Assembly: GCF_900099925.1 (NCBI RefSeq)
Contig: NZ_FNDE01000029.1
Span: 1-48,691 of the forward strand
Direction of reading: 5' to 3'
Source: Aneurinibacillus thermoaerophilus
GTDB taxonomy: Bacteria; Bacillota; Bacilli; Aneurinibacillales; Aneurinibacillaceae
DNA: 48,691 bases
Of this stretch, positions 7,348-14,130 are shown one piece after another. How positions within the stretch are numbered: position 1 is the first letter of the stretch; each line of letters starts with the position of its first letter. The position numbers and the translations under genes are program-made. The notes beneath the pieces were generated by a model, which had not been told where the DNA came from, searched no databases, and worked only from the letters and a program-made list of their open reading frames with translations.

Positions 7348-7427
7348 AATAGGTTTGACGATTAGACGATACCAATGTCGAATGAATTCATCATTCAACT
7401 AATACCACATATAATGCATGCCGAATG

Positions 7428-7465
7428 CCACAATACGAGTTAACTGTCTGTATTGTGGTCTTCTT
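7428..7465 (+). terminator. rho-independent terminator
   Basis: CCACAATAC (7428-7436) pairs perfectly with GTATTGTGG (7450-7458) and is followed by TCTTCTTTT. It lies 80 bases behind the immunity-type gene. Confidence 0.75.
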
Positions 7466-7543
7466 TTGCTTTTGGCGGCGGTTAATGAATCGCCAACCCC
7501 CCAGTGTCGAATGAGTCGCTTTCTCCACTACCAACAAGCATAA

Positions 7544-7942
7544 CCCAAATCATGCCTATATAATATTCCTGCGATTTCCCTGTACGTACATCATGACACA
7601 TATTGGTTTACAACTCAGGGTACTAGTAATTTTATTAAGGTTGATAAGAATAAAATAATACAGACAGCTACTGCGCATAGAAAAGGTGGAGAAACTGTAG
7701 TAGGTCATGCTTTACAGAAACATGCAGGCAGAAATCCTGATATTTGGGGGAAAGTAAAAGGAGGTCCTGACCAGATAAATCAAATGGCACTAAAACATCT
7801 TCAAGAAATATTGAATGGACCAGGAGGATTTAAAAGAGTAAAAAACTCTAGAGGGATAGAGTTTCTTGAGAAAAAGCTTCCTGATGGACGTGGGGTACGT
7901 TTAAATCTTGACGGAACATTTAAAGGATTTATTGATCAGTAA
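7544..7942 (+). pseudogene. orphan polymorphic-toxin C-terminal domain
   Basis: The frame is open from 7544 to the stop at 7940 and has no plausible start. From about 7600 it reads as a coherent toxin tip: TTQGTSNFIKVD, then GHALQKHAGRNPDIWGKVKG, HLQEILNGPGGF, IEFLEKKLPDGRGVRLN and a final GTFKGFID. I recall this GHALQKHAGRxPxxWG pattern at the ends of RHS and LXG toxins, probably of the BECR nuclease fold; this is memory, not a search. An immunity-type gene follows after 14 bases. The loss of the delivery part is complete here. Confidence 0.6.
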
Positions 7943-7956
7943 AGGGGTTAGCCGAA

Positions 7957-8454
7957 ATGGAAAACTTAGAGATTGTATTATTGGATTTTAAGAAAGAAGA
8001 ACTTGAAACTCTAATTCATGAAGAACTTAAGTTATCGACCTTAAACATTAAATCATCACATTTTTATGATTTAAACTTAGGAAAAGATATAGAATTTTCT
8101 CAAGTAAAAAACATGAAAGAGGTATTATCACCAACAGGAACGGGCAATATTGTTCTAGAACAATTGCAATTAGGAATAACCCTGAAAAATGTAGTAATAG
8201 TTTTTTCTTTTGATGAGGAATACGGAGATATCGTTTTCAATTTTCCTGAAAGCGAAATATTTGTAGATGATAAGAGTGAGGTTAAATCGAGATTTAAAAA
8301 GTTAGTTAATTATTTAATGAATTTAAAAATCAAATATAATATTTCTAAAGTGATAATAGGTTACGAACCTGCTTATGATGAAGATACAATGTTAATCGAA
8401 TTTAGCAATAATACTCTTAACTTGGAAAAGGTGCTAGAAAAAATACTTTATTAA
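7957..8454 (+). CDS. probable immunity protein paired with the GHALQKHAGR toxin tip
   Basis: A 165-residue acidic soluble protein begins at the ATG at 7957 behind AAAGGGGTTAG. It has two blocks of beta-rich sequence (GNIVLEQLQLGITLKNVVIV near residue 68 and DIVFNFPESEIFV near 89) and a C-terminal half rich in Lys and Asn. I do not recognise a family. Its place directly behind a toxin tip and in front of a strong terminator fits an immunity gene. Codon use is AT-rich like its neighbours and unlike the chromosomal genes after 10.5 kb. Confidence 0.55.
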   Translation: MENLEIVLLDFKKEELETLIHEELKLSTLNIKSSHFYDLNLGKDIEFSQVKNMKEVLSPTGTGNIVLEQLQLGITLKNVVIVFSFDEEYGDIVFNFPESEIFVDDKSEVKSRFKKLVNYLMNLKIKYNISKVIIGYEPAYDEDTMLIEFSNNTLNLEKVLEKILY

Positions 8455-8461
8455 ATTCTTT

Positions 8462-8493
8462 GAGCCTCAAGAAATTCCTTGAGGCTCTTTTTA
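8462..8493 (+). terminator. rho-independent terminator
   Basis: GAGCCTCAAG (8462-8471), loop AAATTC, CTTGAGGCTC (8478-8487), then TTTTTA: a ten-base perfect stem closing the immunity gene just upstream. Confidence 0.9.
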
Positions 8494-8765
8494 TAGGCAT
8501 ATAGTGTCGAATAAACCGTTAGACCGACAATCTATACCTATAACTCCCGAACTCCTTGAATGATAATTTTTTGAGTTATCTTGTACGCACAGAATGAATT
8601 TGGAAAAGATGTCCTATTTTATGATTTTCATCAACGATAAACAATGGAAAAATCATCAGCTACCACCGTTTTTATCTCCAAAAACCTTACCTTTGTTTTC
8701 TCAACGTTTTAAAAATTTTTTTCGCAACTTTTTCTTCACTACCACCGATTACTATAGCGAGAGGA

Positions 8766-8953
8766 TTACTCCAACTCGATTAACTCCTGGATGTCGATGT
8801 CTAGCACTTTGCATACTTTTTCCAATGTGGAGAGATAAACTCTGTCTACGTTGTCCGAACAAAGATGGCTGATGGTGCTGTGCTTGGGCGCAGCCCTGTG
8901 AGCCGGGCCAATTCACGTTGAGAAATGCCACGTTCTTTCAGGATTTCTTTCAG
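8766..8953 (-). pseudogene. XRE-family HTH regulator remnant
   Basis: On the minus strand the bases read LKEILKERGISQRELARLTG, a classic Cro/C1-type helix-turn-helix, up to about 8882. A one-base frame change then follows, after which STISHLCSDNVDRVYLSTLE and VLDIDIQELIELE continue in another frame to TAA at 8766-8768. The gene has lost its start: at 8945-8953 it runs directly into IS110 coding sequence on the other strand. So it is both frameshifted and truncated. The intact form would be a short repressor of about 65-70 residues. Confidence 0.7.
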
Positions 8954-9364
8954 CTTGAAACGATGCCAGGCATTGATACGGTGACAGCATCCGCTTTCAT
9001 TGCAGAAATCGGGGATATTCATCGTTTCACTAATTCCGATAAACTTGCAAGATACGCAGGAATAGCCCCTGTCCGAATGGGTTCGGGCGGCAAGGAAACT
9101 ATTCAGAAAAGCAAAAAAGGAAACAGGGAATTATACACTATCTTTTATAACTTGGCTGTTCAACAAATACATATTTGTAAAGGTAGTAAAACTCCTCGAA
9201 ATCCTGTGTTTTACGAGTATTATCAGAAAAAGCTAGCAGAAGGTAAAACCAAACAACAAGCGCTTATTTGCATTATGAGAAGACTTGTCAATATTATCTA
9301 TGGCATGATGGAGAATAAAACCGCTTATATCATGCCTGACATACCTAACAGCAAAGTAAGTTGA
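8949..9364 (+). pseudogene. 3' fragment of a second IS110-family transposase
   Basis: From FQLETMPGID onward the frame matches the C-terminal Tnp domain of the intact IS110 enzyme (AEIGDIHRF, DKLARYAGIAPV, GSGGKE, CIMRRLVNIIYGMMENKTA). The N-terminal DEDD domain is missing, so it cannot transpose. It is clearly diverged from the 5224-6459 copy at protein level, so it is a different element rather than a recent duplicate. An apparent start at 8918 is made of antisense bases of the XRE remnant and is not genuine. The 3' tail to 9430 is preserved. Confidence 0.85.
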
Positions 9365-9370
9365 TATAAT

Positions 9371-9403
9371 GAGTGGTAGTTACTGAACTGCCACTCTTTT
9401 TAT
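9371..9403 (+). terminator. stem-loop behind the IS110 fragment
   Basis: GAGTGG-T-AGTT (9371-9381) pairs with AACT-G-CCACTC (9386-9396), then TTTTT. The intact IS110 has a hairpin of similar place and shape (GGTGG with CCACC, about 6463-6493), so it belongs to the IS tail. Confidence 0.65.
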
Positions 9404-9422
9404 AAAGTCATGTTTATTAGAC

Positions 9423-9599
9423 TTTCCTAAGGGGACGCCAAAAGCTAAACCTGAACAAGTACATCATTATGCAACTAATAAAAGTAAGAAGTATACACCG
9501 CAAATAGAAGCGATTACGAAAAAGTATGGCTTAGATTTGGATGAGGCTTGGAATAAAGAATTGCTTCCGCATCAAGATAGGCATCCGGATGACGATATT
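9423..9599 (+). pseudogene. AHH-nuclease toxin tip fragment, fused in frame to the next gene
   Basis: Directly after the IS110 tail the frame reads KGTPKAKPEQVHHYATNKSK, then YGLDLDEAWNKELLPHQDRHPDD. The VHH and the HQ-x-RHP are landmarks of the AHH nuclease family of polymorphic toxins, whose members usually continue with about 50 more residues after RHP. Here the sequence switches without a stop into the immunity-type protein, so the rest of the nuclease and the intergenic spacer have been deleted. The frame is open from 9387; a TTG at 9537 is the only start-like codon before 9600. Confidence 0.6.
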
Positions 9600-10115
9600 A
9601 TGTGTTATTGTGAAGAAACTTATGGGATAGAGCAATACCAGCTTAAAGAGGGAAAACTCTTCAAAAGTTGGAACGAAAGAATCACTTTTTATTATGACCC
9701 GAACGAGGGGGAACGGCAAACAGACTACCTAGCGAATAATTTAGGGTGGTTTGTCGTTTCGTCTAAATTGAAGAGGGTTTTAGACAGTTTAGAAAAGGGT
9801 AATATTCAGTATTTCCCTGTTAGAATCATAGACAAGTGTACGAACGAGCCGCTGGAAGGTTATTTTGTGGCAAATATTATAAATGTGGTAGACGCGCTTT
9901 GTCTTGAACATTCAAAGGATAGTGTTTTTGAACTAGATGGAGAAAAAATATATTCGGTACAAAAATATGCGTTGACTAAAGAGAATGTAGCTGGGAATCA
10001 TATAATTAAACTAAAAGGGGATGAGATACCAGTATTTGTGTCAGAAAAGTTTAGGGAAGAAATAGAGAAGAATGGGATTATTGGGTGCGACTTTCAAGAA
10101 GTAAAGGTAGTTTAG
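9600..10115 (+). CDS. imm11-like (DUF1629-type) immunity protein
   Basis: From the ATG at 9600 the protein is 171 residues: MCYCEETYGIEQYQLKEG, YLANNLGWFVVSSKLKRVLD near 40-60, VVDALCLEHSKDSVFE near 100, and KGDEIPVFVSEKFREEIEKN near the end. This order (NNLGW-x-x-VS, then VVDALxxExS, then FVSExF) is that of the imm11 immunity family of contact-dependent and polymorphic toxin systems. No good ribosome binding site precedes 9600, and the frame continues upstream into the toxin fragment, so the present start may be TTG 9537 or the gene may be unexpressed. Confidence 0.65.
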   Translation: MCYCEETYGIEQYQLKEGKLFKSWNERITFYYDPNEGERQTDYLANNLGWFVVSSKLKRVLDSLEKGNIQYFPVRIIDKCTNEPLEGYFVANIINVVDALCLEHSKDSVFELDGEKIYSVQKYALTKENVAGNHIIKLKGDEIPVFVSEKFREEIEKNGIIGCDFQEVKVV

Positions 10116-10175
10116 AGGTGGATACCGGACTAAACGTTTTGACTGGGAGTTCTGCATCTTAAAGGGGAGCATATC

Positions 10176-10344
10176 ACAGTGTCATACAAGCCGGGTCTGC
10201 ACCAGCATGCGAAGAAATTCTTTTTTTGGCTTCTACTCATTCTTTGGAAGTGTACCTTATTTTGCTTAGCAGTGCAGCCGCGATAGGATTGTCCTGCTGA
10301 ATATAGTCACGCCAGTTTTTTTGTTTCAGTTCGACTTTTATTGA
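10176..10344 (-). pseudogene. Rpn-family (PD-(D/E)XK) nuclease remnant
   Basis: The minus strand at about 10344-10237 reads VELKQKNWRDYIQQDNPIAA followed by ALLSKIRYTSKE and a stop. Continuing past it in a shifted frame gives KKEFLRMLVQTRL down to about 10180. The YIQQDNPxAAALLSKM stretch followed by KxEFLRMLxxxxLDP is typical of the Rpn/DUF4351 recombination-promoting nuclease family, abundant in Aneurinibacillus and relatives. Both ends are missing and there is a nonsense codon and a frameshift, so this is a decayed scrap. Confidence 0.55.
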
Positions 10345-10524
10345 TAATGATAAGTCTGTAACGTATAAAGTTGTATTTAAAGGGGGTTCCGTATTTTATT
10401 TTTTTGGATAATTCTGGATAAAAAAGATTGAATCCATCTGAACCGGATAAAGGTTGGGTTCACCAGTATTTTTCGTCGGGGAATGCACACACGAATATGG
10501 ATCTGATCGCACAACACATACAAC

Positions 10525-10545
10525 ATATTTGGTTAAATGAAATAT
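10525..10545 (+). other. recombination site with AATGA core at the sigK junction
   Basis: AATGA at 10536-10540 encodes the Asn-Glu where sigma-K homology begins; it is the same pentamer, in the same codons, as the crossover core of the B. subtilis skin element. It sits within an inverted repeat ATATTT (10525-10530) and AAATAT (10540-10545), as expected for a serine-recombinase half-site pair. The partner site is off the window. Confidence 0.65.
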
Positions 10546-10829
10546 CCCTTATCGATATTCTTGGCACAGAAGCGAACGAAGTCGAAGATAAGGTACAGCT
10601 AAAGATTGAAAAAAACAAAATTTATCAGCACATTCATATCCTCGATGATAGGGAAAAAGAAGTTATTATTGGCCGTTTCGGGCTGGATAACGAAGAGGAA
10701 CGGACACAGCGGGAGATCGCGCGTGAGCTTGGCATTTCACGTTCATATGTATCGCGGATTGAGAAGAGGGCTTTATTGAAGTTGTTTCATGAATTTTACC
10801 GCAAAAACGAGAATGCAGTGAAAAATTAA
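10536..10829 (+). CDS. sigK: RNA polymerase sigma-K factor, C-terminal part (spoIIIC-like 3' segment)
   Basis: Residues from [10 protein letters not shown] to the end match the C-terminal part of sigma-K, the late mother-cell sporulation sigma factor: [20 protein letters not shown] (region 3/4 linker) and [20 protein letters not shown] (region 4 helix-turn-helix that reads the -35 box), then KLFHEFYRK. The sigma-2 core region and pro-sequence are missing. In frame upstream sequence back to 10428 has no sigma homology and no good start, so it is element DNA. Functional sigma-K would require DNA rearrangement joining this segment to a 5' half left of the window, as in B. subtilis spoIVCB-spoIIIC. 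An alternative is permanent inactivation. Confidence 0.85.
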   Translation, partial: NEISLIDILGTEANEVEDKVQLKIEKNKIYQHIHILDDREKEVIIGRFGLDNEEERTQREIARELGISRSYVSRIEKRALLKLFHEFYRKNENAVKN

Positions 10830-10841
10830 TCGAACATATAA

Positions 10842-10893
10842 AAACAAACCGCCGAAAAATTTTTTCCCATTTTTCGGCGGTTTGTTTCTTATT
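10842..10893. terminator. bidirectional terminator
   Basis: AAACAAACCGCCGAAAAAT (10842-10860) and ATTTTTCGGCGGTTTGTTT (10869-10887) form a 19-base perfect stem with A-rich and T-rich flanks. It serves the convergent sigK segment and the LysM/3D gene. Confidence 0.9.
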
Positions 10894-11680
10894 TTAAAAC
10901 ATAAACTTTTATATTTTGAACGCCAAACTTACTTACATGTTCTGGTGAGCCTGGCACGAAAATATCCACGCGGTTGTTTTGAATAGCTCCGCCAATATCG
11001 GTGGCGTGTGCGATCATACCGCCTTTCGGAAGCCCCTGGAAGGAATAGCCTGTAATGTACACTTTGCTTCCAAGCGGAATCACATCTGGATCGACCGCGA
11101 TGGTACCGACCTTCAGCTTATTGCCGAAGTAGTCCACACCTTCCCACCCGCCGTTTTCTTCAGGTGCAGCGGAATAAGCCGTTGCTTTTGAAAAAATGAC
11201 GCGCTTATAGGTAAACTTTTTACCAGAGGCCGTTTTCACCGACGGACTGTCGGAAGTTTTGTTGGCTGCAATTGCGGTCGCTGGTTTGTTCGCTTTCTTT
11301 TTTGGTGCCTTTTTATCGTCTTGTTTCTTTTCTGGCAACACAAGTACGGTGCCGCCTTGAATATTTTGCGGGTCTACGTTTGGATTCGCGGCTTGCAGCT
11401 TTTGGACAGGAACGTTTAGCTTCTTCGCGATGGTCCAGAAAGTTTCTCCTTCCATGGCTGTATAGGTGTCCGGTAATTGGATCGTAGAACCGATTTGCAA
11501 GTTTAATGGATCAACGGATGGGTTGACAGCCTGAAGCGAAGTGAAAGGTAGATGATGAGCCTTTTCAATGTTCCACAGCGTATCATTTCTTTTTACTTTG
11601 TACTCTGCACCGGCGGCTATATTGGTGGCGCTTACGCATGCAGTTAATGTAAGTAAACCGGTAAATAAACTTTTTTTCAT
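10889..11680 (-). CDS. secreted LysM-LysM-3D domain cell-wall protein (YocH-like)
   Basis: The 263-residue protein has a signal peptide (about 1-24, ending AAGA), two LysM peptidoglycan-binding modules (about 26-70 and 73-116, each with NPxVDPxNIQ-type motif), a Lys/Ala/Thr-rich linker and a C-terminal 3D domain with ATAYSAAPEENGG and the diagnostic DIGGAIQNNRVDIF (three aspartates). 3D domains are related to the catalytic core of lytic transglycosylase MltA and resuscitation-type muralytic enzymes such as B. subtilis YocH. The gene has a c-di-AMP riboswitch in its leader, which ties wall remodelling and osmotic signalling to its expression. It ends at a shared terminator with sigK. Confidence 0.88.
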   Translation of the reverse strand: MKKSLFTGLLTLTACVSATNIAAGAEYKVKRNDTLWNIEKAHHLPFTSLQAVNPSVDPLNLQIGSTIQLPDTYTAMEGETFWTIAKKLNVPVQKLQAANPNVDPQNIQGGTVLVLPEKKQDDKKAPKKKANKPATAIAANKTSDSPSVKTASGKKFTYKRVIFSKATAYSAAPEENGGWEGVDYFGNKLKVGTIAVDPDVIPLGSKVYITGYSFQGLPKGGMIAHATDIGGAIQNNRVDIFVPGSPEHVSKFGVQNIKVYVLK

Positions 11681-11700
11681 ACAAAAAACTCTCCTCTCCT

Positions 11701-11835
11701 GATAGCCTACAAGGTTAGTTGCCGGGTTCGGGTTCAGGAGTTTACCCTATGCTTATCCATGTATCTTGATAAGCAATTCACCCCAAAAGAGTATCCCCTG
11801 CACTTCTTTATTTAAAGAAGTTTCGGCTTTTTTGT
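11701..11835 (-). promoter_or_regulatory. ydaO/yuaA c-di-AMP riboswitch
   Basis: Read on the minus strand the leader contains the conserved ydaO/yuaA blocks in order: TTGGGGTGAATTG, AGGGTAAACTCCTGAACCCG, and CCGGCAACTAACCTTGTAGGC, just upstream of the AGGAGAGGAGAG ribosome binding site. This RNA class binds cyclic di-AMP and turns off genes for cell-wall hydrolases and potassium/osmolyte transport. No terminator hairpin lies between the aptamer and the start codon, so control of translation, or a terminator within the aptamer fold, is more likely. Confidence 0.9.
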
Positions 11836-11897
11836 ACCCCGACATCATAACACAAAAATCAAAAGAGGATCGCTGGTAATTATAAGTACTTAAAGTT

Positions 11898-12611
11898 TTA
11901 TCTTTCTTTTTCTTGTAAAAGATGGGAAAGCGTTACGAATTTATACCCTTTTTTAGAAAGAATAGGAAGGATTTTCTCCACTGCAAGCAATGTTTGCGTC
12001 TGGTCGATACCGGAGTCGTGAAACAGAATAATATCTCCCGGTTTGGCTCCACTTGTTACTTTGTTAACTATGTAGTCGATCCCCGGATGTGCCCAATCGC
12101 GCGTATCTTGGTGGTATGACCAGATGACGACCGGATGTTTTTGTTTTGTCGAACTGAGAAGCACAGTATATGTTACTTCTCCTCCGGGTGGACGAAAGAA
12201 GCGCGGGTGTTTCCCGATTAGCGAGTAAATGACTTGATCGGTTTTGCGGATTTCATCACGTAAACGGGCCGTAGTTATGTTCTTCATACGCGGGTGGGTA
12301 AACGTATGGTTGCCGATTTCATGACCTCTGCGATTAATGTCCCTGATCACACGGGGATACCATTTCGCGCGCTGGCCCACGACAAAAAACGTCGCTTTGG
12401 CATGATATTTGTCAAGAATGTTTAGCAACTTAGCCGTATAGACAGGATGGGGGCCATCGTCGAACGTAAGGGCAATGAGTTTCCGCTTCGTGTCAACATG
12501 GTAAATAGGGGAAGCAGTCGATTTCGAGATTGCTGGCGCTGCTGGAAACACAGTGGCCCAGCAGCATAACAATGTGGCGATTAAGCTAACGAAAAGCTTC
12601 ACAATTTTCAT
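11898..12611 (-). CDS. polysaccharide deacetylase (NodB/CE4 family), secreted
   Basis: From ATG 12611 (GGTGAGAG upstream; a GTG at 12620 overlaps that site) the protein has 237 residues. A signal peptide covers about 1-27. The NodB domain shows motif 1 TFDDGP (49-54), motif 2 GNHTFTHP with metal ligands His102 and His106, motif 3 RPPGG (from Arg140), the DTRDW motif 4 region and ILFHDSG (motif 5). It should remove acetyl groups from peptidoglycan or another N-acetylglucosamine polymer; the spore-cortex enzymes PdaA/PdaB are the nearest type, but the substrate is not evident. It is separated from the oxidase operon by a short divergent promoter region. Confidence 0.9.
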   Translation of the reverse strand: MKIVKLFVSLIATLLCCWATVFPAAPAISKSTASPIYHVDTKRKLIALTFDDGPHPVYTAKLLNILDKYHAKATFFVVGQRAKWYPRVIRDINRRGHEIGNHTFTHPRMKNITTARLRDEIRKTDQVIYSLIGKHPRFFRPPGGEVTYTVLLSSTKQKHPVVIWSYHQDTRDWAHPGIDYIVNKVTSGAKPGDIILFHDSGIDQTQTLLAVEKILPILSKKGYKFVTLSHLLQEKER

Positions 12612-12762
12612 GTCTCTCACCGTTTTATGTAATGGTATGTATAATGTTTGCGCGTTTTTGGATAGGTATGCTTACAAAGGGTGGGAATGCATGCAGAATA
12701 TTTATCGTGTAGGAAAACAATACTAAAGTGGAAAGCATTCCAGATGAGAGGAGCAGAAAACG

Positions 12763-14100
12763 GTGGATGATTTGCAACTAGCCCGGGCGTTGTTTGGGAC
12801 GACAATGGGATTTCATATTATTTTTGCTACGCTTGGCGTGGGGCTTCCGCTGATGATTTTAACAGCAGAAGTTTTGCGCCAGTGGAAAAAAGACAAAGAC
12901 TATGGCATTATGGCACAACGCTGGACGAAAGGATTTGCGGTGCTTCTCGGGGTGGCTATTCCTTCCGGCACCATTGCGGGTGTTCAGCTTTCCTTGCTGT
13001 GGCCTGGTTTTATGGAAGTCGTTGGGAAGGTTGTTGCTCTTCCGTTTCAGATTGAGATTTTCGCTTTTTTGTTGGAAGCGTTGTTCATGTCCATTTATGT
13101 GTATGCGGCCGATCGGTTGTCCGCGTCTATGCGCATTCTAAGCATGATATTCGTAGTGATTGGTGCGGCAGCATCCGCGATCCTGATTACAAATGTGCAT
13201 GCATTTCAGGGAACGCCCGCCGGTTTTAGGATGGAAAACGGCGAAGTGATTGATGTGGATCCGTGGGTTGGATTTTTTAACCCGAGTTTTTTTGTATCGG
13301 CGGGACATGTTACTTTGTCTGCTTACATGACCGGCGCATTTACGATTGCTTCCATTGCAGCGTTTAAATTGTTGAAGAGTAACAGGGGAAGTAAGGAATT
13401 TTTATTTCACCGCAAAGCGTTAATGATGGCTCTTACCGTTGGCGGTTTGTTTTCTCTTGGCACGGCGCTGAACGGTCATGATTCGGCGCAAATGCTACAC
13501 AAATACCAGCCGGAGAAACTTGCGGCCGCTGAAGGACTTTTTGAAACGCAGCCGTATGCTCCGTTGGCGATCGGTGGTTATACGGATGAAGCCACTAGAA
13601 GTGTCAAGTATGCGATCGAGATTCCGGGGCTGCTCAGTTTTCTTGCGGGCAACCGGTTTGACGAGGTAGTAGCCGGATTAAACGATTTTCCACGCGAATA
13701 CTGGCCGCCACTTTATGTGCATATATTGTTCAACGCGATGGTCGGCATCGGTGGCCTGCTTCTTGCGCTATCTATCATTGGATTTGTTTGGCGTCATTTA
13801 CTGAGGCGGGAAACGTTTCCGCGCTGGTTGATGTGGTTGTTTATTGTAACGGGACCGTTGGCAATGATCGGAATTGAGTGTGGCTGGATTTTTGCCTGCA
13901 CCGGGCGTCAGCCATGGGTGTTGTACCGGACGCTTTTGACTGCTGATTCCGTTACTCAGGCAGGCAATATCGGGTTTTTATTTGTTCTGTTTGTTGGGAT
14001 TTATATACTGCTCGGTTTGGCGACCGTGTTTGTGCTGCGCCACTATTTCAAACGCCATCCGCTTGTTAAAGATTTGGAGAAAGTGTCTCTCGGTTCATGA
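12763..14100 (+). CDS. ythA: cytochrome bd-type quinol oxidase subunit I
   Basis: The start is GTG 12763, with GAGGAG ten bases upstream. The 445 residues form about nine membrane helices. His18 in MGFHIIFATLG and the His in SAGHVTLSAYMT fit the haem b595 and b558 ligands; a short Q-loop of the Bacillus/Geobacillus type precedes GRQPWVLYRTL. Together with the next gene it makes a terminal oxidase that passes electrons from menaquinol to oxygen without pumping protons. The pair resembles B. subtilis ythA-ythB more than cydAB (no cydCD follows). The gap to subunit II is 30 bases. Confidence 0.9.
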   Translation: MDDLQLARALFGTTMGFHIIFATLGVGLPLMILTAEVLRQWKKDKDYGIMAQRWTKGFAVLLGVAIPSGTIAGVQLSLLWPGFMEVVGKVVALPFQIEIFAFLLEALFMSIYVYAADRLSASMRILSMIFVVIGAAASAILITNVHAFQGTPAGFRMENGEVIDVDPWVGFFNPSFFVSAGHVTLSAYMTGAFTIASIAAFKLLKSNRGSKEFLFHRKALMMALTVGGLFSLGTALNGHDSAQMLHKYQPEKLAAAEGLFETQPYAPLAIGGYTDEATRSVKYAIEIPGLLSFLAGNRFDEVVAGLNDFPREYWPPLYVHILFNAMVGIGGLLLALSIIGFVWRHLLRRETFPRWLMWLFIVTGPLAMIGIECGWIFACTGRQPWVLYRTLLTADSVTQAGNIGFLFVLFVGIYILLGLATVFVLRHYFKRHPLVKDLEKVSLGS

Positions 14101-14130
14101 GGTACAGGAATAAGGAAGGGATGGAGGAAT

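Larger units (their letters stand above)
7376..8514. repeat. three copies of TGTCGAAT(G/A)A at cassette borders
   Basis: TGTCGAATGA occurs at 7376-7385 and 7505-7514 and TGTCGAATAA at 8505-8514. The first two lie between one toxin-immunity pair and the next fragment, the third just after the terminator of the following pair. They may be leftovers of a shared spacer used in recombination between cassettes, but at 10 bases chance is not excluded. Confidence 0.3.
1..10535. mobile_element. right part of a DNA element interrupting sigK (skin-like)
   Basis: Everything left of the AATGA core at 10536 is foreign to sigK: the reading frame upstream of Asn-Glu-Ile-Ser-Leu shows no sigma-factor sequence, and the 10.5 kb holds a recombinase, an initiator-like gene, IS110 genes and toxin-immunity debris with base composition unlike the chromosome to the right. 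In B. subtilis the skin element splits sigK at the same codons and is removed in the mother cell by the large serine recombinase SpoIVCA. The left end, the sigK 5' half and any SpoIVCA-like recombinase are outside the window. Whether excision is still possible cannot be told from here. Confidence 0.7.

Noticed and set aside
8594-8872. 92-codon plus-strand frame
   Set aside because: Low-complexity Phe/Thr-rich translation overlapping the antisense XRE remnant; no ribosome binding site.
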